A DNA stretch of 64,000 nt from Undibacterium sp. 5I1 (GCF_034314085.1 NZ_JAVIWI010000001.1:2976001-3040000); one strand, 5' to 3'. Shown: positions 26,739 through 36,465, numbered from the stretch's first letter. Numbers and translations are program-made. Notes: generated from the sequence alone by a model not told the origin.

Positions 26739-27569
26739 ATGCTGATGTCCTCCCAAGCCGATCGCTATGCTCAACAATTTCTGGATGCGCGTGCTCACGC
26801 CAGAACTCTCGCTCCTATCTCATCAAACTCCGCAATAAGTATTGCAGACGCCTACGATATTGCTAAGAGCTTAGATAATATTCGTACTGCTGAAGGCGAA
26901 GTTCCGGTTGGCAGAAAACTGGCGTTCACTAACAGAACATTGTGGTCAAAGTACGGACAAAAAGAATCCATTCATGCGCCAATCTGGACAACTCTGTTTG
27001 ACAGCACAGTACGGTATCTTGATGACGTCCACACATCGCAAGACCTCAAAGGTGCGCTGCAACCGCGGGTAGAACCAGAAGTGGTTTTTAAGCTGGGCCG
27101 CACGCCTGCTGCCGATGCGACGATGGATGAACTGGCAGATTGCCTGGAATGGATGGCGCATGGTTTAGAAATCGTCGTCAGCCCCTACCCTGATTGGAAA
27201 TTCGAAGCCGCTGACGCCATCGCTGCCTTCGGCTTGCACGGTACTTTGTTGGTCGGTGAGCCGCGTATGCTGTCGAGCGCGACGCGTCACCATTTAGGCC
27301 CGGTACTGGCCAATGCGAGCGTCTCTCTGTCTTGTGATGGCTCTTTGCGTAGCGCAGGCTTCGGTAGCAATGTTCTGGATAGTCCGCTTCATGCGATCTG
27401 GCACTTGCACCAATTACTCAAAACACAAGCTCAATTTTCGCCCCTCACCGCCGGAGAAATTATAACGACTGGCAGCTGGACTGATGCGTATCCGGTATTG
27501 CCAGGAGAAACCTGGTTTACTGCGTTCTCTGGAGTGCCGCTACCTGGCTTATCAGTCTCTTTTGTTTAA
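26739..27569 (+). CDS. 2-keto-4-pentenoate hydratase / fumarylacetoacetate hydrolase family protein
   Basis: 276 residues of the FAH-fold hydratase family. These enzymes hydrate or cleave 2-keto acids from aromatic breakdown using a divalent metal. The metal ligands are expected in RVEPEVVFKLG (Glu pair) and EIVVSPYPDWKFEAADAIA; GEIITTGSWTDAYPV is the conserved C-terminal segment. The start could be 26739 or 26745; neither has a good ribosome site. A GST gene starts 7 bp after its stop, and FAH-fold proteins often travel with GSTs in aromatic or tyrosine breakdown. No ring-cleavage genes are nearby, so the substrate is open. Confidence 0.8.
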   Translation: MLMSSQADRYAQQFLDARAHARTLAPISSNSAISIADAYDIAKSLDNIRTAEGEVPVGRKLAFTNRTLWSKYGQKESIHAPIWTTLFDSTVRYLDDVHTSQDLKGALQPRVEPEVVFKLGRTPAADATMDELADCLEWMAHGLEIVVSPYPDWKFEAADAIAAFGLHGTLLVGEPRMLSSATRHHLGPVLANASVSLSCDGSLRSAGFGSNVLDSPLHAIWHLHQLLKTQAQFSPLTAGEIITTGSWTDAYPVLPGETWFTAFSGVPLPGLSVSFV

Positions 27570-27576
27570 AATAAAT

Positions 27577-28251
27577 ATGATCATAGTTCATCACTTAAAT
27601 AATTCCCGGTCACAACGCATTCTCTGGTTATTAGAAGAACTGGGTGTGGAGTACCAGATCATGCGATATGAGCGTGATCCCCGGACGATGTTAGCACCCG
27701 CATCCTTATTGGCGGTACATCCGCTGGGTAAATCACCCGTGATTACCGACGATGATTTGACGATTGCAGAATCCGGCGCGATTGTTGAATACTTGATCAA
27801 TCGCTATTCCAACGGACGACTGATCCCTATTCGCGACTCCAAAGATTATTTGCGCTATATTTACTGGTTACATTTCGCTGAAGGCTCAGCCATGTCACCT
27901 CTCTTAATGAAATTGGTGTTTGATAGGATAGAGCAAAGTCCGATGCCATTTTTTGTGAAGCCGATTGCCCGTGGCATAGCCCAAAAAGTAAAAACTAGTT
28001 TCATACAACCACAAATCACACGCCATCTGAATTATCTGGAAACAGAGATCTCTGGCACTGGCTGGTTTGCCGGTAGTGAGTTTAGTGCTGCAGATATACA
28101 AATGAGCTTCGTATTAGAAGCATCAGCTGCACGCGGAGGCTTAAATAGTATAAGTCACCCCAAATTAATGGATTGGCTACAGCGCATACATGCAATGCCA
28201 TCATATGTTCGCGCCTTAGAAAAAGGCGGCGCTTACAAATTGCTGGGCTAA
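27577..28251 (+). CDS. Glutathione S-transferase
   Basis: Cytosolic GST of 224 residues. The thioredoxin-fold N domain reads IIVHHLNNSRSQRILWLLEELGVEYQI, with NNSRSQR giving the catalytic Ser/Asn region. The cis-proline lies in GKSPVITDDD, and ESGAIVEYLI contacts glutathione. The helical C domain contains WFAGSEFSAADIQMSF. The start is at 27577 (MIIVHHLNN) because the fold begins there; the longer frame from 27484 overlaps the hydratase. It is translationally close to the hydratase (7 bp). A terminator follows at 28307. Confidence 0.9.
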   Translation: MIIVHHLNNSRSQRILWLLEELGVEYQIMRYERDPRTMLAPASLLAVHPLGKSPVITDDDLTIAESGAIVEYLINRYSNGRLIPIRDSKDYLRYIYWLHFAEGSAMSPLLMKLVFDRIEQSPMPFFVKPIARGIAQKVKTSFIQPQITRHLNYLETEISGTGWFAGSEFSAADIQMSFVLEASAARGGLNSISHPKLMDWLQRIHAMPSYVRALEKGGAYKLLG

Positions 28252-28306
28252 GCACCTTCAGTACTTTACGCGACTTAAAAACCTCTACGAAGATTTGTTC
28301 AAAATC

Positions 28307-28334
28307 AAAAAAAGCACCCAAAGGTGCTTTTTTT
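28307..28334. terminator. Bidirectional intrinsic terminator between GST and porin genes
   Basis: AAAGCACC pairs with GGTGCTTT over CAAA, flanked by an A run on the left and a T run on the right. It serves both convergent genes. Confidence 0.9.
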
Positions 28335-28368
28335 GTGACTGACTAGGCAGACCTAAGTCTGCAAAGTA

Positions 28369-29412
28369 TTAGAAACGATGACGAATACCAACGTTGATCA
28401 AACTATCTGTCTGACCATTTGCAGCTGCCATACCACCAGCATTTGAATTTGTGTCATTAGTTGTACGAGCATAGTTTGTATACAGGTTAGTACGCTTGGA
28501 CAAAGAGTAAGTACCGCCAATTGCAAACTGTTGACCTTTACCAGCAGTAGCTGCCAAATTATTGGTAACACTAGCGTAAGTGGCGATCAGGTTAGCAGCG
28601 CCAAATGGCACGGTCGTCCCAATCATCCACTCTTTAGTATCGACTGGACCAACATAACCAGCGTCAGTTGTAGTTTTACCATATGCAGCGTGCAATTTTG
28701 CTACGCTAAAATCGTAAATACCACCAAGGAAAGTAATTTTCTTGGCTTTGCCAGTTGCATCATTATTTGTGTTGTAAGCGATCGCTGCTTGTATCGGACC
28801 GTCAGCGTATATGCCGGACAGACCGATGTTACGCAAAGCGGATGTGTCGCCAGCAACTTCACCGAACGAGTAAGCCAAAGAACCTGTGAAACCGCTCAAG
28901 TTATTTGTTGTGTAGTTAACTGTATTGTTTGTACGGAATGGTGTACCGAATAAGCCTAAAGTACCTGCTGTAGAAGTACCTTGACCAGCTTGTGCGCCGC
29001 CACCTGTGCTATTAAAACCGGCATCCCATGGATCGATAGTATCTGTAGCGATGAAGATAGGTGTGTATTGACGCCCCATATTCACAGAACCGAACTCACC
29101 TGACAAACCAACCCAAGCTTGACGACCAAAAGTTAAGCCGCCTTGTGAAGATGCACCGGTATCAGCATTAACGCCCATTTCTAATTGGAAGTTTGCTTTT
29201 AAACCGCCGCCCAAATCTTCACTACCTTTAAAGCCAAGACGGGAACCAGATTGGATACCACTGTCCAGAGCTGTGATGCTACCAGCAGCACCTCCACGAT
29301 TTTCGTGTTGCAAAGCCATGTCCAGTACACCATAAATTGTGACATTAGATTGAGCTTGTGCTGAACCTGCAACTGCTGCCAAAACGGCCAGAGCTAATAA
29401 TGATTTTTTCAT
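28369..29412 (-). CDS. General porin, gram-negative (Burkholderiales type), porin 1
   Basis: Outer-membrane trimeric porin of 347 residues. A signal peptide (MKKSLLALAVLAAVAGSAQAQ) is followed by SNVTIYGVLDMAL, the usual first strand. GSRLGFKGSEDLGGGLKANFQLEMG, FGRQAWVGLSGEFGSVNMGRQY and a C-terminal aromatic (IRHRF) complete the barrel pattern. The start at 29412 has GGAGA 7 bp upstream. A second, diverged porin lies in tandem at 29770. The two differ in their loops, so they may be selective or expressed under different conditions. Confidence 0.92.
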   Translation of the reverse strand: MKKSLLALAVLAAVAGSAQAQSNVTIYGVLDMALQHENRGGAAGSITALDSGIQSGSRLGFKGSEDLGGGLKANFQLEMGVNADTGASSQGGLTFGRQAWVGLSGEFGSVNMGRQYTPIFIATDTIDPWDAGFNSTGGGAQAGQGTSTAGTLGLFGTPFRTNNTVNYTTNNLSGFTGSLAYSFGEVAGDTSALRNIGLSGIYADGPIQAAIAYNTNNDATGKAKKITFLGGIYDFSVAKLHAAYGKTTTDAGYVGPVDTKEWMIGTTVPFGAANLIATYASVTNNLAATAGKGQQFAIGGTYSLSKRTNLYTNYARTTNDTNSNAGGMAAANGQTDSLINVGIRHRF

Positions 29413-29769
29413 TGATATTTCTCCAAGGGTTTTAATATTAATCAAACTACATCAAGCCAACTTTATATTATTAAATTAATCATTTAAATAATGCAAACTA
29501 GCTAATACTTCAAAAATTTTGTTGCGGCTAAAAAGAAGTTAACGTATTTGACCAAAATTAAAGGCGGACAGCAAAGCCAAATCAGCTTTTATAAGGGTGT
29601 AAAACAACAAACGTCGTTAATAAACAACGGAAAATTGCAATATTATTAACAATATTGATGAATTAATGCTCTATGGCAATTCCTAACAAACTAAAAGGAG
29701 CCTTATTTAAATAAAGCTCCTTAACAAGGTTTATTCATCAAAAACTACATGATGTTTGTTGCTAATTTA
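29413..29769. other. Intergenic region between the tandem porins
   Basis: 357 AT-rich bases holding the porin 1 promoter and 5' leader, and the porin 2 terminator (29695-29722). No OmpR-like box could be called with confidence. Confidence 0.45.
29695..29722 (-). terminator. Terminator-like hairpin downstream of porin 2
   Basis: AAGGAGC pairs with GCTCCTT, and the inner TTATTTAAATAA is itself palindromic, giving a long stem. A short T run follows on the minus strand. Confidence 0.6.
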
Positions 29770-30828
29770 TTAAAATAAGTGAGTAATACCAACGGAAAAG
29801 CCATTTTGTGTTCCATTATTAATAGTGCCCAATACTGCTGTCGCTCCTACAAACGCATTAGTTAACTTCTTATTATCAACTTCAACATAGAAATTTGTGC
29901 GCTTAGACAATGCATAAGTTGCGGCAACTACCAAATTTTTTCGAGAACCATCTACCTTAGTAGCAGCTGAAGTCGCTACGGTGTAATCAGTAACATAGTA
30001 AGCACCAGTCAACTCAATTTGAGGAGTGATAGTGTAGTTAATACCGCCCCAAAACGATTTTTGGTAGGAATCAATGTTCAAGACAGATTCTTGTGTTTCT
30101 TTTACATAACCACCAGAAACCCGAACTACGCCTTCTTTGTAGGCACCACCAACTGTGTAGTATTTATTACGTAAACCACCAACGTCGGTGGACATAAAAG
30201 TACCACCGAAATTCACTGGGCCAGTAGTGTAAGTAGCCGCAACTGATTTAACTGTATTACGACCTATATCACCAGCAACTTCACCTAAAGCGTATTCAGC
30301 ACTAACTTTTACGCCACTGAAGATAGCTGTGTACTGAATATCATTATTAAAACGAGTAGCACCACCACCACTAAACGTGGCTGGGAAGAACAAAGCTACA
30401 CCAGCAACAGGAGATGTAATTGCAGGGAATTTATAGCTAAATGGCTCATAAGTACCAATAGTTTTGAAAGCTAAAGAATACTGACGACCCAGATCGATGT
30501 TACCAAAGTCACCCGTTACGCCGACAAAAGCAGAACGATTAAACATCGTACCGCTGTCCAAAGTACCAGTTGCAGTGTTAAAGCCAGACTCCAGTACAAA
30601 GTGAGCGTTCATGCCGCCACCCAGATCTTCAACGCCCTTAAAACCGAGACGATTAGAGTTGTACGTACCGTTGGATCCCATGGTGACTTTGCTATTGCCA
30701 GCAGCATCAACGTTGGTGACGTCACGAATACCTGCATCAATAGAACCATAAATCGTTACGGATGATTGTGCTGAGGCAGTAGCTGCAAATGCGCTGAGAA
30801 CTGCAAATGCGATGAGCGTTTTTTTCAT
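29770..30828 (-). CDS. General porin, gram-negative (Burkholderiales type), porin 2
   Basis: 352-residue outer-membrane porin. Signal peptide MKKTLIAFAVLSAFAATASAQ, then SSVTIYGSIDAGIRD. NRLGFKGVEDLGGGMNAHFVLESG and FVGVTGDFGNIDLGRQY match porin 1, while surface loops differ. It ends in GITHLF with the terminal Phe needed for Bam-dependent assembly. GGAGACACATTAA precedes the ATG. Tandem arrangement with porin 1 points to an old duplication. Confidence 0.92.
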   Translation of the reverse strand: MKKTLIAFAVLSAFAATASAQSSVTIYGSIDAGIRDVTNVDAAGNSKVTMGSNGTYNSNRLGFKGVEDLGGGMNAHFVLESGFNTATGTLDSGTMFNRSAFVGVTGDFGNIDLGRQYSLAFKTIGTYEPFSYKFPAITSPVAGVALFFPATFSGGGATRFNNDIQYTAIFSGVKVSAEYALGEVAGDIGRNTVKSVAATYTTGPVNFGGTFMSTDVGGLRNKYYTVGGAYKEGVVRVSGGYVKETQESVLNIDSYQKSFWGGINYTITPQIELTGAYYVTDYTVATSAATKVDGSRKNLVVAATYALSKRTNFYVEVDNKKLTNAFVGATAVLGTINNGTQNGFSVGITHLF

Positions 30829-31158
30829 TTAATGTGTCTCCAAAATTTATAGTTTTATAAAGTGTACTGATCTCTATCAGTTAAATTTTAGGTTGCCTTA
30901 GTCTTGCTTTGACTTTGACACCTTTCGTCTCAGAATCTGTACATATTGAAACAAATTAAGTCAAATTGGGCAAAGAGAATTTGCGAACGATCGTATTTAA
31001 GCAAATTTAATGTGGCGTCTTCACAACAACGAAGTTTTTTTTCCATATCAAAGAATCAACTTTTAGCATGAATGCAGGCATGTATGCACACAGCGCAATA
31101 TACGGTGGCGGTTTACAATACGCATTAACAAACACATTGAATAAAAAGGGTTGAGCAT
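30829..31158. other. Divergent intergenic region between porin 2 and coq7
   Basis: 330 bases carrying promoters in both directions. No clear operator, repeat or small gene was seen. Confidence 0.4.
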
Positions 31159-31785
31159 ATGTTTGATATAGACAAATTCGTCATTGGTTTTGATCGCGCT
31201 CTGCGTGTAGTTAGTGGTCAGGCACATGCTTCACGCGCGCAACCTGGCCACTATTTAAAGGAAACAGTATTAAGCGAACAAGACCGCAAGCACAGCGCAG
31301 GACTAATGCGCGTGAATCATGTAGGTGAGGTATGCGCGCAGGCTTTATATGATGCGCAAGGACGGGTTACACAGTCTAAAGATATCAAACAGGCATTCAC
31401 TCATTCTGGCAAAGAGGAGGAAGATCATCTGGCCTGGACTGCGCAGAGACTGGCTGACTTAAACTCACACACCAGTTTTCTAAATCCGGTCTGGTACGCC
31501 GGTGCCTATGTCTGCGGTACGATTGCTGCGCATTGTGGCGATGCAATTAGCTTGGGGTTTGTGGTGGAGACAGAGAAGCAGGTCGAAGCGCATTTGGCAA
31601 GTCATCTGGACAAGCTTCCATCCGATGATAAAAAATCAAAAGCCATCGTGGAACAAATGCGCCTGGATGAAATTGCCCATGGCGCGGCGGCCGACGCGCT
31701 TGGGGCTTCTGCGCTGCCGCTACCCTTCCAGTTCTTAATGAAGGGTATGTCTAAGGTAATGACAACGACTGCTTACTATCTATGA
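31159..31785 (+). CDS. coq7: Ubiquinone biosynthesis di-iron monooxygenase Coq7
   Basis: Hydroxylates the ring of 3-demethylubiquinone in ubiquinone synthesis, on the inner face of the membrane. It has 208 residues. The carboxylate-bridged di-iron ligands are in RVNHVGEVCAQ, KEEEDHLAW, ETEKQVEAHLASHL and LDEIAHGAAA. The two half-repeats of the ferritin-like bundle are visible. This type replaces the flavin-dependent UbiF of E. coli in many betaproteobacteria. It is a single gene. Confidence 0.95.
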   Translation: MFDIDKFVIGFDRALRVVSGQAHASRAQPGHYLKETVLSEQDRKHSAGLMRVNHVGEVCAQALYDAQGRVTQSKDIKQAFTHSGKEEEDHLAWTAQRLADLNSHTSFLNPVWYAGAYVCGTIAAHCGDAISLGFVVETEKQVEAHLASHLDKLPSDDKKSKAIVEQMRLDEIAHGAAADALGASALPLPFQFLMKGMSKVMTTTAYYL

Positions 31786-31817
31786 CGATTCGTGACTACT
31801 TGTGATGTTTAAATATC

Positions 31818-31856
31818 GGCGACGTTACTCATAAAATGAATAAAACGTTGCCTTAA
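31818..31856. terminator. Possible terminator between convergent coq7 and antiporter genes
   Basis: GGCGACGTT pairs with AACGTTGCC, including one G-U, over a long AT-rich loop, followed by TTAAAATTCT. The loop is long and the tail weak. Confidence 0.4.
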
Positions 31857-31868
31857 AATTCTAAAAAA

Positions 31869-33158
31869 TCACAACATCAAAAAACAACCCGCCGCAACCG
31901 CGGTTGGTATCAGAGCAGAGATAATCAGACCTAGTGGGCTAATTGCCTGCTCATCGAAACACTCCTTCAAAATCGCAAACCCGGCTGGATTAGGTGCGTT
32001 GGCAATCACCGTCAGACCACCACCCGTCACGGCACCGGCGACCAACGCATATTTTGCGCCATCAGATAAACCAGATACCAAAGACCCCAAATAAGTCAGT
32101 GCGGCATTATCGGTAATGGCCGTTAATCCCAAAGAACCAAAAAATAAAACGGTGGAATCCATACCCGCCAGTATCGGTTGCAACCACCATTGTTGCTTTC
32201 CGCCTAGTACCACCAAACCAGCCAAAAAGAATGCCACTAGCAAACCTTCCCGCAGCATCAGCTTGTCCTGATAGCGTTGATAAGCTTCGGTAAAGCCTAA
32301 GAAAAACAAAAACAATCCCATAAAGACCGCAGGATAATGCGCAAACACGACGGTCGCGCCTAAAAATAAATAGTGAACCAGTACAACAGCGAATGGCACA
32401 GGAGCCTCCGTACTTTGGACAATTGCATCGGCAGTTCGCGCTCCGATTACAGCGAGCTTAATCTCCATCAACTGCTTGCGAAAGGCCACCGTTACGATCA
32501 GCGCATTAATCAATACAGCAATCGCTGCTTTCCAACCAAATACGCTGGACATAAAACTGATATCCCAACCCCATTTTTCTGCCACCATTAATACTGGCGG
32601 TGCAGCGAAAGGAGTCAACACACCGCCGATAGAAATATTCACAAACAAAACACCCAGCGTCGCGTACTTTAATTTTTGAGAAATATCTTTCGTATAAAAA
32701 CGCTCACGCAACATTAAGGCAGCCAAAGTCATAGCCGCAGGCTCAGTGATCAGAGAGCCCAGCAAAGGCACCAGACTCAAGCACAAAAAATAAGCGCTAA
32801 CGGCGGGATTCACCGGCAGTATCGCCGCGATACGGCTGACTAAGTTCTGCACCGATTGCAAAATGGGTTTTGTCCCTGCAATGGTCAGTATCACGAAGAC
32901 AAATAGCGGCTCAGTAAAATTTTGGCTTTCTAAATAACTGATGGCTGCTTTCTGATGATTCAGTACAGCAATACAGCCAACCAATACTAACGCCCAAAAA
33001 CCAAAGACAACTTCTACTTCACCCAGCAAATGCCATAAACCCGCATGATTTTTACTAGTATGTGCCAGATGTAAAAAATGCTTGGTAGAGAATGTATGTA
33101 ACACCGCCAATCCAAAAATCGCCGCACCTGCATAGTTAATTAATTGCGTGTTATCCAT
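31869..33158 (-). CDS. Putative Na+/H+ antiporter (Na_H_antiport_3-like)
   Basis: Polytopic inner-membrane protein of 429 residues with about eleven to twelve hydrophobic segments. SLVPLLGSLITEPAAMTLAALML and FVNISIGGVLTPFAAPPVLMVA near the middle, and GSLGLTAITDNAALTYLGSLV plus TGGGLTVIANAPNPAG near the end, are repeat-related motifs typical of the ArsB/NhaD-like ion transporter superfamily. Function as a sodium-proton antiporter follows from family naming, not from direct evidence. AAGAAG lies ahead of the ATG at 33158. The gene lies just upstream of uvrD in the direction of transcription, 54 bp apart. Confidence 0.75.
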   Translation of the reverse strand: MDNTQLINYAGAAIFGLAVLHTFSTKHFLHLAHTSKNHAGLWHLLGEVEVVFGFWALVLVGCIAVLNHQKAAISYLESQNFTEPLFVFVILTIAGTKPILQSVQNLVSRIAAILPVNPAVSAYFLCLSLVPLLGSLITEPAAMTLAALMLRERFYTKDISQKLKYATLGVLFVNISIGGVLTPFAAPPVLMVAEKWGWDISFMSSVFGWKAAIAVLINALIVTVAFRKQLMEIKLAVIGARTADAIVQSTEAPVPFAVVLVHYLFLGATVVFAHYPAVFMGLFLFFLGFTEAYQRYQDKLMLREGLLVAFFLAGLVVLGGKQQWWLQPILAGMDSTVLFFGSLGLTAITDNAALTYLGSLVSGLSDGAKYALVAGAVTGGGLTVIANAPNPAGFAILKECFDEQAISPLGLIISALIPTAVAAGCFLML

Positions 33159-33212
33159 ATTAAATTAAGCTTCTTTTTAAATGTAATCGGGTTGATAGAG
33201 CACAGTCGTTTT

Positions 33213-35501
33213 TTACACTTTATCCAATTTCGCAATACTCAAGTCCAGCAACTTCATGCCTTGCCGTCCAAAATTAATATGCGCCCTAGCATTACTGCCG
33301 CCACCTTCAATATTCACAATCACGCCCTCGCCAAACTTGGCATGCATCACTGTCTCGCCGATGCGCCAGCCGGGCTTGCTGCTGGTTTTATTAAAATTCT
33401 GTGCAATATGATTTGCCCCTGCTGATGGTTCTTCATCCCAAGCTGATTTTTTATTACCGAACCAGCTTGGCTGGATTTTTGGCGACAGCCATTTAATCGA
33501 TTCTTCTGGCATCTCATCAAAAAATCGTGAGCGCATGTTGTAGCGCGTCTGTCCATGCAGCATGCGGGTCTGCGAGAAGCTAACATACAGGCGCTTGCGT
33601 GCCCGCGTGATCGCGACATACATCAGACGCCGTTCTTCTTCAACGCCAGAATCTTCCTTCGCGCTATTCTCATGCGGGAACAAACCCTCTTCTAAACCAG
33701 TGATGAAGACTGCATCAAATTCTAAACCTTTAGCAGAATGCACCGTCATCAGTTGCAAGGCATCTTGTCCGACCTGCGCCTGATTGTCGCCCGCCTCCAA
33801 AGACGCATGCGATAAAAATGCTGACAACGGCGACATCACTGTGGGTAAGGCGGCATCTGCATCAATAATCTCTACCCCATCGGCAATCGTAACCAGGCCG
33901 ACCGCCGCTTGTGACGCAGGCCCTAACAAAGCCGGGGCATCCGAACGAAAACCCTCTTCGGAAATAAACAGTGTCGCCGCATTGACTAACTGCTCCAAGT
34001 TTTCGATACGGTCAGCGCCTTCTTTCTCGTTCTGATAATGCGTCATCAGACTACTCAAATCGAGGACAATTTTGACCATTTCTGGCAAAGACAAACGCTG
34101 GGTTTCAAACCGTGCACTCTCAATGAGTTTGACAAAATTACCCAGAGAAGTACCCGCTTTACCAGCGACATAAGGTACTGCCGCGTATAAAGAAATACCA
34201 TATTGTTTGGCTGAATCTTGCAGCTGCTCTAAGGAGCGTGCGCCAATCCCGCGCGCCGGGAAATTGACTACACGCAAAAAGGCAGAATCATTGTGCGGAT
34301 TATCCATCAGCTGCAAATACGCAATCGCATGCTTAATCTCGGCACGCTCAAAATAGCGCTGACCGCCATACACTTTGTAGGGCAAATTCGCTGTGAACAA
34401 AGCATGCTCTATCACCCGCGATTGCGCGTTGGAGCGATACAGGATCGCGATTTCGCTACGCAACGAACCTTCTCGTATCAGGTTCTTGGCTTCCTCAATA
34501 ATCCACTGCGCTTCCTGAATATCGCTACTGGCTTCATAGATGCGCACAGGTTCGCCATGACCTGCGTCGGTACGCAAATTTTTACCAAGGCGCTTGCTGT
34601 TATTGGCGATCAGGGTATTTGCTGTATCCAGAATATGACCATGCGAGCGATAATTCTGCTCCAGCTTAATAATATTTTCGACTTTAAATTCTTGCTCAAA
34701 CGAGGACATATTGCCGACGTTGGCACCGCGGAAGGCATAAATACTTTGATCATCGTCGCCGACCGCAAACACCGCGCCGCTGTGTTGATTGCCTTGCCCC
34801 GATATCAGCTTTAGCCATTTATATTGCAGGTCATTGGTATCCTGAAACTCGTCAACCAAGATATGTTTAAAGCGAGCTTGATAATGCTCACGCAGAGGCT
34901 GATTGCGGCTAAGCAGCTCATAAGTACGCAATAATAATTCTGCAAAATCGACGACGCCCTCACGCTGACATTGCGCATCATAGAGCTCATATAACGCCAC
35001 CATTTTGCGGTTGAAATCATCATAAGCATCCACCGCTGCTGCCCGCAAACCCTGATCTTTTGCGCTATTGATAAAGTACATCAAGGTGCGCGGCGGGAAC
35101 TTCTCATCGTCAACGTTGTTCGCTTTCAGCAAACGCTTGATAAACGAGAGCTGGTCCGATGAATCCAGAATCTGAAACGTCTGCGGCAAACTGGCATCAC
35201 GATGATGCGCGCGCAGCAAGCGATTGCATAAGCCGTGGAAAGTACCTATCCACAAGCCGCGCGTATTGATCGGCAACATCGCCGACAAGCGCAACAACAT
35301 TTCTTTGGAGGCTTTATTGGTGAACGTGACTGCCAGAATCCCTTGCGGTGATACTTGTCCGGTTTGGATTAACCAGGCAATCCGGGTGGTGAGGACGCGG
35401 GTTTTACCAGAGCCTGCGCCCGCTAAAATCAGAGCAGATTGCGAAGGTAAAGTGACAGCAGCGAGCTGTTCTGGATTCAGATTATGGAGAAGATTTTGCA
35501 T
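33213..35501 (-). CDS. uvrD: UvrD/PcrA-type superfamily 1 DNA helicase
   Basis: 3'-5' helicase for nucleotide excision repair and mismatch repair. It has 762 residues from 35501. Motif I is AGAGSGKTR, Ia LAVTFTNKAS, II VDEFQDTN, III VGDDDQSIYAFRGA, IV LEQNYRS, V LMTVHSAKGLEFD and VI RRLMYVAITRARKRLYV. A C-terminal segment with WRIGETVMHAKFGEGVIVN is the RNA-polymerase-binding Tudor-like fold of UvrD/PcrA. The start MQNLLHNLNPEQ at 35501 fits the family; the ATG at 35525 adds eight unconserved residues. Confidence 0.93.
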   Translation of the reverse strand: MQNLLHNLNPEQLAAVTLPSQSALILAGAGSGKTRVLTTRIAWLIQTGQVSPQGILAVTFTNKASKEMLLRLSAMLPINTRGLWIGTFHGLCNRLLRAHHRDASLPQTFQILDSSDQLSFIKRLLKANNVDDEKFPPRTLMYFINSAKDQGLRAAAVDAYDDFNRKMVALYELYDAQCQREGVVDFAELLLRTYELLSRNQPLREHYQARFKHILVDEFQDTNDLQYKWLKLISGQGNQHSGAVFAVGDDDQSIYAFRGANVGNMSSFEQEFKVENIIKLEQNYRSHGHILDTANTLIANNSKRLGKNLRTDAGHGEPVRIYEASSDIQEAQWIIEEAKNLIREGSLRSEIAILYRSNAQSRVIEHALFTANLPYKVYGGQRYFERAEIKHAIAYLQLMDNPHNDSAFLRVVNFPARGIGARSLEQLQDSAKQYGISLYAAVPYVAGKAGTSLGNFVKLIESARFETQRLSLPEMVKIVLDLSSLMTHYQNEKEGADRIENLEQLVNAATLFISEEGFRSDAPALLGPASQAAVGLVTIADGVEIIDADAALPTVMSPLSAFLSHASLEAGDNQAQVGQDALQLMTVHSAKGLEFDAVFITGLEEGLFPHENSAKEDSGVEEERRLMYVAITRARKRLYVSFSQTRMLHGQTRYNMRSRFFDEMPEESIKWLSPKIQPSWFGNKKSAWDEEPSAGANHIAQNFNKTSSKPGWRIGETVMHAKFGEGVIVNIEGGGSNARAHINFGRQGMKLLDLSIAKLDKV

Positions 35502-35838
35502 CCCATGATTATACGGGAGTAACACGCTGGAGAACTTCTAAAAACCCTCCCTGCTAAAGAGCATTAAATGCCTCCAGCACGTTCCATTGTTGCGTACCAT
35601 AGCCGTGCCAGCGTATTGCTATGTCGACGTATTGTTGCGTCCAAGTAATCAATCCTGCTTAGCGCTGTATCTCGATTAAATGGCTTTTGAAGCTCGCCCT
35701 GATAATCACCTAAAAGAACACCGACATATTAATCAAGATCGACAAATTATATATACTCCCCATTATTTTTATGAAAATAAGCTTATTGTCCAATTATTAT
35801 ATGGGCACTTTGAAAATACCCACCAGGAGTATATTTAT
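35502..35838. other. Intergenic region between thiE end and uvrD start
   Basis: 337 bases with repeat copy 5 directly behind the thiE stop codon. The rest should carry the uvrD promoter; a TATAAT at about 35510-35515 may be its -10 box. No thiamine terminator other than the repeat was seen. Confidence 0.5.
35750..35835 (-). repeat. TATACTCC repeat, copy 5 (reverse)
   Basis: On the minus strand the ends are AATATACTCCTGG and AATGGGGAGTATATA. The first hairpin has GCCCATAT and an ATTGGAC arm, a compensated version of GTCCA/TGGAC. TTATTTTCATAAAAATAA forms the second hairpin. It begins 3 bp beyond the thiE stop, so it lies in the 3' end of the thi transcript. Confidence 0.85.
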
Positions 35839-36465
35839 TCAAAATAGAGCGGCGAATGCCTTTGCAGAGGCTTTGGGATCATCGGCCAGGTAAATGCTGC
35901 TGATCGCGGCGACCATGTTGGCCCCCGCCTGTACCAGCGGTCTGGCATTGTCCACCGTCATTCCTCCGATCACGACGTTGGGCAAAGTAATCTGAGTGTT
36001 AGCTTCGGAGATGATGCTCGAGGGCGTAGTCACCGGATATTGTTTCACTCGCGACGGATAAAAGCCGCCAAACGCCACGTAGCTTGCGCCTGCTTGTTGT
36101 GCCGCATGTGCCCGTTGTATATCGTCATAACAAGACGCACCCACGATTTTATCCGAGCCAACCTGCGCGCGTGCCTCTGCCACGCTGGCATCTGTGCCGC
36201 CAACATGAATCCCGTCAGCATCCAACGCAAGGCACAACTCAATATGATCGTTAATGATGAAGGGAATGGCATACCGCTGACATAGACTTTGCAGCGCGCA
36301 CGCTTGCTGCATACGTAACTTAATATCCGCAAATTTGTGCCGGTATTGCAGCAACCTGGCCCCACCTTGTATGGCTTGCTCGCTGACGGCAAGCAGCCGG
36401 TCAGTATCATCCCAATCGGGCGTTACCAGATATAAACCTGCGAACTGACTCGGAAGAATTGGCAT
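35839..36465 (-). CDS. thiE: Thiamine-phosphate synthase
   Basis: Joins HMP-pyrophosphate and thiazole phosphate to thiamine monophosphate. TIM-barrel protein of 208 residues. LLQYRHKFAD binds the pyrimidine-pyrophosphate, FIINDHIELCLALDADGIHVGGTDAS carries metal ligands, VGASCYDDIQRAHAAQQAGASYVAFGGFYPSRVKQ is the middle signature, and VIGGMTVDNARPLVQAGANMVAAISSIY the phosphate end. It is the last gene of the thiC-S-G-D-E operon, 16 bp after thiD. Confidence 0.94.
   Translation of the reverse strand: MPILPSQFAGLYLVTPDWDDTDRLLAVSEQAIQGGARLLQYRHKFADIKLRMQQACALQSLCQRYAIPFIINDHIELCLALDADGIHVGGTDASVAEARAQVGSDKIVGASCYDDIQRAHAAQQAGASYVAFGGFYPSRVKQYPVTTPSSIISEANTQITLPNVVIGGMTVDNARPLVQAGANMVAAISSIYLADDPKASAKAFAALF

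Noticed and set aside
34293..34814. 173-residue plus-strand frame
   Set aside because: Antisense to the conserved helicase gene; a shadow of its codon use.
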